DNA of 64,000 nucleotides from Leptidea sinapis (Eukaryota > Arthropoda > Insecta > Lepidoptera > Pieridae): the NCBI RefSeq assembly GCF_905404315.1, contig NC_066286.1, positions 1,433,501 through 1,497,500 on the forward strand. Direction: 5' to 3'. Numbering within the stretch: position 1 is the stretch's first letter; the number at the start of each line of letters is the position of its first letter. Under the pieces are notes generated by a model, which was given only the letters and a program-made list of their open reading frames with translations, was not told the origin of the DNA and did not search any database. A program made the translations under genes and the position numbers. Of the stretch, positions 51,201 through 63,200 are shown one piece after another.

Positions 51201-54200
51201 TTTTTTTTAAATTGCTTATGTACCTTAGTTTCTGCAGTATATTCTAATATTGTTAATTTCTGTTATTAAAATAACTTATAAAGACATCAGCTATTATTTT
51301 TACATCATAGGACCTTAAAATTATTATTTTTAAAATAAAATACAACGTTATAATGTGAAAAACCATCCTAAAATTTAAATAAATAGATGTTGCTTAGACT
51401 TTTTGATGTGTGTATATAGTATTAAATATATCATTGTCTTGTAACCCATAACACAGGCTATATATGCTTAATTTGGGGCAAGATAATTTGTGTAAAAAGT
51501 GTGTCAATATTTAAAAAAAAAAAGATCGTTATGTCGTTGGTCCTCAAAAAAATTAACAAAGCAAGAGAAAAAAACATCTCTAACGAAGATAAAACAATAC
51601 AAAGAACGAAAACAAATATAATGTTACTATATCTGATTTAAATTGGCAAGTTGTATACAGCTAATTCCAAACGTGGCTAACGGTCATTCCCAATATTCAG
51701 TCTATCTCCGGTTGTGGCCTACTGGAGATAAAAATATTAACTACCGTTGACTTTTCTGTCCCAATAAACATATCGACGGTAACTCATCTTATCCGTACAT
51801 GCTGTCTGTCAATGGGAGGACGTATAGCTTACCAGGGATAGAAGTTTGTATGGAAATTGCAACAACTGGCGATAAGAATGACTTATCGGGCATATTGGGA
51901 CAGCTTCAGATTATTGACAGCTAATTACTGACACTAGAAGATAGTAATTTATCTCTATCTGTAGATAGTATATTGGGAACGGCTGTTAGTAGATCCTTAG
52001 TATTTTGAATATTAAACCAGCTAATCCATACATTGACAAATCAAAATTAGTGGCCTATTATCCTGTCTGTCTGTGCCTGTCCAGTCATTAGTCTTGGATC
52101 ATTTATAAGTCAAGATGGACTGTGACAACTGTGAAATGTCGAAAAAAATTGAGGTTGACAATTAACCTCTATTTTGGTATATGCACGCACACTAACACAA
52201 AGTCACATAGAAATCACGGGTGGAAGACGTATCAAGACACGTCTTCCGCACGCACACTATTATTTTTTATTGAAAAGGAGGACAAATGAGCGTACGGGTC
52301 ACCTGGTGTTAAGTGATCACCGCCGCCCATATTCTCTTGCAACACGAGAGGATTCACAGGAGCGTTTCATGAAGATATATGCGCTTTTTTGAATGTACCC
52401 ATGACGTATCGTCCCGGAAACACCTCACAATGAAGCTCATTCCACAGCTTTATATTACGTGGAAGAAAGTTCCTTGAAAATCGCACTGAGTAGGAACGTC
52501 ATACATCCAGATGGTGGGGATTATCTTCTAATTTGTGGCGTGTCGTGGGAAGATGGAATTCGGCGGCAGGAATCAAGTGAAACAGCTCTTCGGAATACTC
52601 CCCGTGATAGATGCGGTAGAATACACACAATAAAGCAATGCCAAGTGATCCAGCGATTCACAGAACGCTGGATCAACAATTCTAGTTGCTCTGCATTGCA
52701 CGCGGTCAAATGGAGTGAGCTGAAACTGGGATGCGCCAGACTAAAGTAATAAACCTGTCCTGTTTTCATCGGCTGTCTAGCAGCTAGAGGCTCTAACTAG
52801 ACAAATAAATTATCTAAGTTAGAACTATTAAAATCATTTAATTTGAATATATTAAATAAATATTTAAGTTAATTGTTCTTTCAGACAATACCTTCAGAAG
52901 TTAGCTCTGCCAAACGCTATTCAATACCAAGATTTCATCTACCAGGGAAACAGAAGTACAAGGATATCGGCCGTGACGGCGACAGAGATCGGTTACACCC
53001 AGTACGCGAGCGCGTGGATCATCAGGGGTGGTGTAGGTTACAACAACGTGACTGTAAGGGTACAAACCTACAGAGGATATGGGTATTACTACGTCATCGA
53101 TGTCTGGGGAAGATAGATATCTTGGAGAGGAGACTGAAACACCTAATATATATAACTAGTATATATGCCGCCATCTATGAGTTACTTCACACGAATGGGT
53201 GTCATATTGAAACCCGACAAAGAGATTACTTCGACAAACTGACCTCTACTATACTGCTACTACCACTGGACTGGCGGCTGTCAGAATGCTTTTGTGCCTG
53301 TTTGATATTCGCCATTTTGGCGCTGTTGACCATGTAGCGAGAGTCTGCGGTACTAAAACTAGTGATGACAACTTCGGCAAAGATTGGTAAATGTTGAGAA
53401 TATATTTACAAAAAAATTGTGTATTTTATTACGTTGATTCCTAAAGTATAAATAACACGGAAAACGAACGAAATTAATTCAAAATGCAAAAATACTTCAG
53501 AGTATTGTACGTTCCTTCGCAGCCATTTGTATTATACGATAAAATTAGTTCTCTGGACGCTCGCGAGTGGAGCTTCAAATAGGCACATAGAATTTGATGT
53601 CAAACATATGGAACAGTCTGTATAGTAGTACAGATCAGTGCTTAAACAAAACACTAGTTCGACTATTAAAATACCTGGACAGAACAAAGGTTCGACAAAA
53701 GATTAGTACGACAAAACAATAATTCTATTATCTATTCGACCCATTAGTCCTGGCATGGTCTGGCGTTGTGGTAACTGTTATTACAGTACCTAACCTAACC
53801 AATTTTTTTGTGTGACGTAATTCATGGATGACCACTAAGGATTAATTCATGATACCCATTTTACTTATAGTCCTGAAGATTCCTACTATCTAACTATAAT
53901 TATAGTCGAAATGCAAACATTTTAATGGGGTGAGCATTAAGGTAATGACCACAACTGCACATCATATGCAGTGGTAACTGGATTTATAGAATATCTGTGA
54001 GCGTAACGTGGCATCTGCGCGGATACAAGTCTTGCAAACCGAAAAAAATCAAACCGCTCAAGTTCCATGTACATTGTACATAGTGGAGTTTTCTAAACGG
54101 TTAAGAACGGTTTTTCCTAATCACGAGTCATTTGTTAGAGCACAGTTTCCATTCGTCGTGTTTGCCTAATTTAAATAAAAGCGTTTTTTTTATTGAACAA

Positions 54201-57200
54201 TTATAATATAGTTATAAATTATTATATTACTCGAATGATAAGATATGCAATTTTAACTGTTTGACCTTTACTTGGTAAAAATGTAAATTTTTATATGTGA
54301 AATATGTTTTTTAATTAGTTATTTAGTGGTTAATTTATACATTATAAAAAATAGACTAATATTTATGATCATTTATACGTCTAAATAGACTATGACAGTT
54401 GTGAAAACGTCGAAAAAAAAATAGACTTTAGAACTAACCTCTATTTTGAGTAATTAACGCACACTTAAACAATGTGTCATACAAATCGTGAGTCTAAGAC
54501 GTAAGTTGTCACACACATTAATACTCCTGGCCTGTTTTTATCAGTTCTCTAACAGCAAGAGACTATCTAGACGTATAAATTATCTAAGACTAATATAATT
54601 ACAAAAATTCAAATCGTATGTTTTTTTTATATTATTTTAGATTTCTTTTATCGTGTGGTATTTCCATTTCACTTTAATAAATGTATTTAATCTCATTGAG
54701 CTTTTTTATTCAGAGTATTCTGAGAGGCCATTAGCTCAAATCATTGATACATTATCAACTTACCTTAAATCTTTACTAAAATAAAATGCGAATATAAGAT
54801 TGTTTTTCTTACACTTTCACAACCGAACATCATTAAAACTTGGGTACAAGTTGGTATACATTTAGGATAGAGAGAGGATACATTGCAAAAAAACTTTACA
54901 ACTGCGAAAAAAAGGCTGAAATGTGAAGTGGGATAATTAAGTTTTGAAGTTAAGGTGACACTAAATACCAGCGACCTTGAGCGATATGAGTTCACGGCTA
55001 CCGACCCACCATCTGTGTAACAAAGCCAAAATTTTCAAAATTCTTGCGTGGAAAACAGTTTATATGCTTACAATCCTCGTTATTCACTACTAATCTGAAT
55101 AAATTATCCTACTATATAACTACCTACTATAATAATAACTTTTCTGAGAGAAGTACCAAAAAAATGCGTCACGCCATGCCAAAAAACTTGTTTAACTTCA
55201 AAGAAAAGCGGTAGTTCAAAAAGGCTCGGCAGTGTTAACTATTACCAACAGCAAGCATTAGCAACCTACAAATAAGACTTAAGGATATGTGTAACAGGAT
55301 AAAGTTGTGTTCATAGCTCCAAATGCTATACTTTCACCACAAAACTTGTCTTAAAACACCATGTTTGCGTGTTTTCTGCTTACTCTTCGCCTTAAAACTT
55401 CTGCATTTAACGTACCACACACACAATTTTTGTATAAGTAGGTTAGGCTAATCCGTCTCCGCGCTAGCGAAAGGCTCGATCGGGGTGAACTCGCGACCGC
55501 CGAGTGTATCCAAGCGAGAAAGATATAGTCAGCTACTCTACAATTTTAATTATTAATTTAACAGTTATTATTGCACAACTAACCAACTGAGCTAACCGTT
55601 CGAGTACCGCCTCGCTATAAAATTCTGTTTGCTTTGTTCAACTCTCAGGTTGTGGCTTCATCTACAGGATCTACTTTACAGTTGATAACCTGTTCAACCC
55701 CAATATTTGCATATTAGGAAATTGACTTGGGATGTCGCTCTTGTAAATCTAAACAATATGTTATGTTTTTAAAGTGATAACCCTCACTTCTAGGATTAAT
55801 ACACAAATAAAATTTTAAAAACAAAATTTTATGAACGATGCGGGATTTTTATTGGTTCGTGTTGTTGGAGTTATTATTGGTGGTGTTGCAAGAGTTTGTG
55901 TGCGGCGGTGATTACTTAACACCAGGTGACCCGTATGCTCGTTTGTCCTCCTATTCCATAAAAAAAATACGTTTTAGTAGAAATCTACTAAATAATCAGT
56001 TGAAGGTTAACCTTTGCCCTAATGTTTCATAAATGTACTGACAATTAACTGAATCTGATAATGACAATGTGTATTTATGTATGTTCATTTTTCTTTGAGT
56101 AACTGTCTATCACTAAGGTGATATATAACATGAACAGCACACTTTTTAATCGGAAAATCTATATTAATGACAACAGCATGACCCAACAAAAATAACTGAA
56201 ATATACTTATCTATTGGTGATTAGCAGTGGGAGGGTCCTTTGCACAGGAAGCCGGCTAGATTATGGGTACCACAACGGCGCCTATTTCTACCATGAAGCA
56301 GTAATGTGTAAGCATTACTGTGGTTCGGTCTGAAGGGCTCCGTAGCTAGTGAAATTACTGGGCAAATGAGACTTAACATCTATTGTAGTGTCGTTAAGAA
56401 TTTTTCGGTTTCTCAAGAATCCTGAGCGGCACTGCATTGTTACGAGCAGGGCATCAATTACCATCAGCTGAACGTCCTGCTCATCTCGTCCCTTAATAAT
56501 AATAATTTAGCCTTTATTCAGATCTTAACTAACAATACTCTAAAGCAAACATAAAACATTAGAAACAAAATAACTTAGTGTAGTATTTGTATTTTGTTTA
56601 TTTTTTTGTGGATCTGTTTGCCAATCGGCAAAGGCCTCCTCCAACCGTTTCCATTCGTGTCTTTCTTGAGTTCTGTTCCAAGTTACTCCTGCCAATTCCC
56701 TGATATCGTCCTCCCATCTCTTCTGGGGTCTACCTCTTTTCCTTTTCCCTTCTCTGGGATACCATCTCTCGTCCCTTACTGTCATATTAAAAAAAGATTG
56801 TGACCTTTGAACGACCGAATAGATACATAAAAAGCATTGAAAGTTGTTAAACAAACAAATCAATAACTTAAATAAAAGTTATCTTTATTTTTACGAATCA
56901 AAAGCAACAATACTAGCTTCATAAATCCAAGTACGTGCAAAAGGTCAGACAAAAACTTGTTTACTCGGTGTTGCCAGTCGTAAATTCCCAGTAATTGCGG
57001 TATTCGCACAGTAGAGCACAAAAATTGACAACTAGGATTTGGATGTGAGCCAATAGTTGCCGATTTTCGGGGATAATATGGGCTGTTACGTTCGGAGCGA
57101 TACTGCAACATTTCGTCAAATAGAAAACTGGAAAATTCTGATATGCACTGTTTGAGTACTGAATAAAAATTTGTACGTTTTATGAGCCATGCCAATTTTA

Positions 57201-60200
57201 GAAGTGTATCTTTTATTGTTAATTGTTAGTGAATTTTATTCCTATCTTGAGATAGGAACCAAGTTCCACCACCAGTGGGAGGCTCCTTTGCGCAGCATGC
57301 CGGTTAGATTATGGGTACCACAACGGCGCCTATTTCTGCCGTGAAGCAGTTATGTGTGAGCATTATTGTGTTTCGGTCTGAAGGGCGCCGTAGCTAGTGA
57401 AATTACTGGGCAATTGAGACTTAACATCTTATGTCTCAAGGAGACGAGCGCAATTGTACTCCCGATCAGTATTTTCGGTTTTCCAAGAATCCTGAGCGGC
57501 ATTGCACTTTAAAGGCAGGGCGTTTCAATAACCATCAGCATCCTGTTCGTCTTGTCATTGTCATAAAAAAATAAAAAAAAGACAACCGACTTCAAAAAAA
57601 CAATTCCAAAACAATATTCTTCTATAACTTAATAATCAACTTATTTTTAGAGTTTTCCTAAGTAAAATGAAATGAAAAATATTAGCCTAGTTAAAAGTCA
57701 ATTAAATAAATACGACAGTATAATATAGTTACAATTATTGTTTTTTTTTTCGCTTTCTCTCGCCGCGTCCCCGTCGACCGATTCCAGATCGTCAATTAAA
57801 TACAAAAATTAACAAAATCACATCGGTCTACAAAAATAAAGTACTTGACATAATACGCTGCAATCAGTTCCGACCATCTTTTCACCTTTTCTCTGTCATA
57901 CAAATTAGTTAAGCATTTAATTTTATCATATGTATCACTTCTAATGACACATTTAAATATAAAAATCATTTAAATCACATTTGTGTCAAAACCTTAAATA
58001 TACGTCAATTAATATTTAAACAGAATAACTCTCCCAATGCGGTTGTGTCAAACATGAAAGTAATTCATCTAATATTAGTGTTAATAGTTGTTTTACAATG
58101 TATGGGAGTGTTTGCAAGGAAACTTTTCGGGGACGATTACAAAAAAGAAATGAAATACGAGAGAAAAATCAGAAAGGCACTGAGAAAAGAAGAGAAGAAA
58201 CGACAGAAAGAAATAAGAAAGCACGGTGGAGATGAGTTGGAGAGTTTTTCCGCATTTAATGGTGATAAATGCGCTTCCGGCTTAGCTAGAATTGGCGGAA
58301 GATGTGTGACAATATTTGACTACTAGACACCGCATTTATAATCATAACAGAATAGTTTTTTTTTAGTTTATTGGCAAATACAGAACAAATACATACATTT
58401 TTATGAAATAAGTACCACGAAAACCTCACGGGTTTATCTGGTAGTTATTCAATTTATTTTTAATTTTCAAGTTTCAATTCTTTTTTTTCAAATCCTATTC
58501 TTTTTTCAGGAAGTATCATATAAGCAAGTTTTGATTTTCGTGGTATTTATGTACATTTCTTGCAGATCTTTGGGCAGTTCGTTAATGTAATCTGGTATTA
58601 CGTAATTGATCGTTCTCTTCCCATATTTATTATTAATTTTTGGTAAAATGTATTTGTGATTTATATCAAGTTGTCGTAAACCAAAGGGTCTATTTTTTTC
58701 GATTAACAAGGTTAAAATAGAAAATTTAGCTTTACCATACACATTCATGACACAACAATGTCCAAAGAGCTGAGAATAGAGTTATATCAGCTATTAATAA
58801 GTATTTAATAGAAATAAATTAATTTATTATCATAAACTGTTATTAATTGCAATCGTGTGTCTACCTACCGTGAATAGTTATAATGATAATATTTCACGTA
58901 TATATCTATATATAAAAATCGTAGACAAATGTTTAAAATACATAATTGACATGAAATCAAGTGAACTTTCTCGTCTACGTCGCACACAATGAAATAAAAA
59001 TATTTCAAATTAAATATTTTACACATGAAGAGGGCTATGCTCGGAGTTTCCCTGCGAGATTGAATCAGAAATGAGGAGATCCTTAGGAGAACCAAAGTTA
59101 CCGACATAGTCCAAATGATTGCGAAACTGAAGTGGCAGTGGGCAGGTACATAGTTCGATGGACGGATGGCCGTTAGGGCAGTAAAGTTCTCGAAATGATT
59201 TTACACATAAAATTAATGCGATAGTTATTGCAATGTATTTCATACTGAATCATCCTTCACGTTATTAGGTATTGACGTGAGCCTAGCAGATTGCACTTGT
59301 ATTTGTGACTGGTTTGTCGACCCATATAGCCGAATGGTTAGTGACCCTGACTACTAAGCTAGATAGTCCCGGGTTCGTATCCCGGTAGGTGCAATCATTT
59401 TTCATTTATGATAAATATGGACGTTTGTTTCCGAGTCATGGATTTTTATATGTATTTATGTATGTTTAAGTAAATATATTGTATTAAATATATCGTTGTC
59501 TTATACATGGGTACAGGCTATGCCTAGTTTGGGGCAAGATAATTTGTGTAAAACTGTGTCAATATTATTATATTTTATTATTATTATTATATTATCATTT
59601 AATACCCCTTAAAAATACTTTCAACCTTCTTAATAAAAAAGCTGAACATAATTCACTATTACATTTTGGTAAATAAGGGTCCTGTTAAAATTTCGAATCT
59701 AATGCTAACTAAACCAAATGCAACAAGAACAAGCGGCCAGTGGACACTCACAGATGCCTCGGATGAAGCTTAGTCTCTATACCGTTTTATTTACTCATGT
59801 GGCGATATAGTCACTCAAATACTATTTTCTGTTTATTAGTCAACATTTTGCATATTCATTCCTTATTCTTAGGTATAATACTTTGTGGAATAAATTTTCG
59901 GATGTAGATGTCCTCGAACCTATACGACTTAGGGACCTTTAAAGTTTAGAGCATACTGCTTACTTGAATGCCGGGAACGCATATCTCGACTACCTGCAAA
60001 AACTCTCGGAAAACCCAAATGATAGAAGTTCCTCAATGAAGAAATAATGTAAATTTGCCATAATATGTATAATGAAAGTTTAAATTCAGTTATAATTACA
60101 CGAGCCGTTCCATTTCAGTCGAAGACATCCACGGCTAGACAAAGGTCTCCCCCAAAGATCGCCATGGATAGAGGAGGGAAACTCCGAGCTCATAGCCCTC

Positions 60201-63200
60201 TCCACTGTCCTCTGAGCGACAATGAGCTTCCTCATAAGGCCCTTAGTTGGCGACCATGTCTGCGTTCCGTATGGCAATAGGCACTGGTTAAAAACCTTCG
60301 TCTTCAGACACTGTGTTATTTTGGACGAGAAGATTTAAATATTCTCGTCCGAAGTTTACAATTTTACTTATATACAATTTTAATAATTTTATTACTTTTA
60401 AAATAGGTCTGTGTTCTAAAAAATACTAAAGCCTTCGATAATCTTTACTTATGCAACATTCACAAAAATTAACATCCCAATATAACCCATTACGTTACTA
60501 TTATCATACATTACTGTAGTCTGGGAGCTTAACATACCATAAACAAAATACTAAATTGATTTTTATGTCCTCTTTATCGTCGCTCATTCGTTTTTACGCA
60601 TGGCAGTCCTTCGTCTTGCCAGACAATTTCAACCTCGTATCCAATAAAACCATCATGAAGACTTATTTATTTTTTCTTAGTATTTTACTTGGTATTTTTC
60701 GATAAATGTAGAATAGCAGTTACACTTAATTTCATATGTTATATTTAATTTAATTTTCTTAGAAGGAATAGGATTATATTTTAGTAAAAACCAAAGGTCT
60801 TTGATGTAAGTACTTAAGTTTCACCATAAACAACTACAAACATAGGTGACATAGGTGACTCATATATCCGGATAGCATACAAAAGATTCGGTCAAGTATC
60901 GGTAATTTGCACCTAATAATTGAAAAGTTCCTTTACTTTGTCATGGATCCCATACTCAGAACTTATCCAAACTCTTACCAAATTACCATTGAAGTACATA
61001 ATATAATACGAGTATCCAATAAAAAAATAATCATCGAAATCGGTTGGCGCGATATCGAGTTATTCGTAAATTTGTCGCGGACATACTTATAGCAAAGAAG
61101 ACGGATACCCTTTCATACATTATTGGGCCTAGATGTAAAAGGATGAAATTTATAGCTTGTAAATAAGCAAAGCATCACTGAAAATTTGAGGAAATTCGGC
61201 AATCTGATATCAGAGGTAGAGGAGGTTTGGTTAAAGTTAGGTTATGCAATATATTGGCAACAACCTATCCTACACAGCTGATTTTTGAAATACGATTGTT
61301 ATTTTGTTTGAATGGACAGGTTATTTACAATATTGAAATAAAAATAAGTATATTTATTTACTATAGGCAGTGACAATAACATTACATAATATTGCAACAA
61401 CACTTTAAACGCCATAAAGCTACATCAGTTCGTAAGGGGGCATTGACATGGGGAGAAGAACTGATAGAAAATCTTTTAAATCATATTACAACTTAGCCTA
61501 CTTAATATAATCAATAAAACAACGGGAAATACTCAAAACGCGTTCGTAACTAAACGATACTACGAAACGAGTGATTGACATTCTAGAGTCCAGACCTGTC
61601 AAAAAGTCAATAAGCATTCTGTGGCTGTCACTGTCAGCACAGATTAAAAATACAGATCGAGATTCAGAATCGACTTTTTGTTCTATCGATTTCTTTATAG
61701 TAATATTATGTTGATATGATTTTTTTTTAAACTACATATAATGTTGTGATTGTAATAAATTTATTTAGGTCCTTTTATTGAATCAATCATCTGGTGGAAG
61801 TGGATTTGTCTTCAATGTTTAAGCTCATTCACATTAATCGGTTATAGTAATCGAATTTATACGTGAATTTTAAGATAGTGAAAACTTAATTTTAAGGTTT
61901 CTCGTCTTCTAGACTGTGAATTAGGCTAATTTTTTAAATTTTGATACACAAAAATATTAAGTATGTTTTACATTTTGGCCCAGAAATCCCCGTCTGCTTT
62001 AAGATTTATTTTTATGGTTTTCTCATGGATGCCATCGTCAGTTCCGAACCAAATTGCAATAGGAGCACACGGGAAGCACCAGCTTTTAAATAAAAAAAGA
62101 ATAATCAAAATCGGTTCACCCAGTCGAAACTTCTGAGGTAACAAAAAAAAAACATACCGAAGAATTGAGAACCTCCTCCTTTTTTGAGGTCGGTTAATAA
62201 ATATAATATTTCTTTGTATACAATTGAAAACTGACAAGCAAGAAAAAGAAACCATTCAGTAGAGGCAATGTACTACAACTCAACAGAGATAAAAACGAAT
62301 ATGCTACTAGATTTCAGGGTTCTGGGAGATTTACTCTCTAGGCTGAAACGCCACAGCATTGAGGGACTAGAAACAAAATTCGTCCACAATAAGCGAGAGA
62401 CTATTCACTGAGAAAGCCTTTCAAACACCACCATAAAGGTATAAAAAAGCATAAAAGGCATTTATTTTCTCAAAATTGATTCCTTTAATTTAATTCTTTT
62501 GATGTCATTTCTAATATACTAGACACTACTCCCGCTTCGGAAACAAATGGCGCTCTGAGAGAAAAGAAGCGGCGCAAAATAGAGAATACCGACATGTTCA
62601 GTAAGTATATAATAATAATAATATTGACACACTTTTTACAAAAATTATCTTGCCCCTAATAATTAGGCATATAGCCTCTGTTATGGGTTGCAAGACAACG
62701 TTATATTTAATACAATATACTTACTTAAACATACATAAATACATATTAACATCCATGACTCCGAAGCAAACATCCATTCAAACCGGGATTCAAACCCGGG
62801 ACCTCTAGCCAAGTAGGTAGGATCGCTAACCACACGGCTATACAGGTCGGCTATATTATCTATTTATTTTTCCGTATAAACTTATTAAAATACAAAATTA
62901 TAAGAAAAATGAATGTAATGTTTTATTACAGACAAGCAATACATAGTAGTAAATAGTGTTATAGTGCTGTTTGCGGGAGGATTTAGGTCATGTCGAAACG
63001 ATCTGATTTACTTCTCGTAAATAAACATATTTGTAAGTATTTACGGATTGTTTTAAGGACATCATAGTGGCCACTTGGAAATATTAAGACTTAAAGCACG
63101 CATCCAGAGATGTATAAACAACACATATCAATTATTATCACCATTCATTTGTCAAGTCAAGTCAAAAATATTTTATTGACATAAAATCAAAAGATTGCTC

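Noticed and set aside
52873..53337. A 154-codon plus-strand frame
   Set aside because: Shadow of the second MBF2-like exon in another frame; no family match and no continuity with the first exon.
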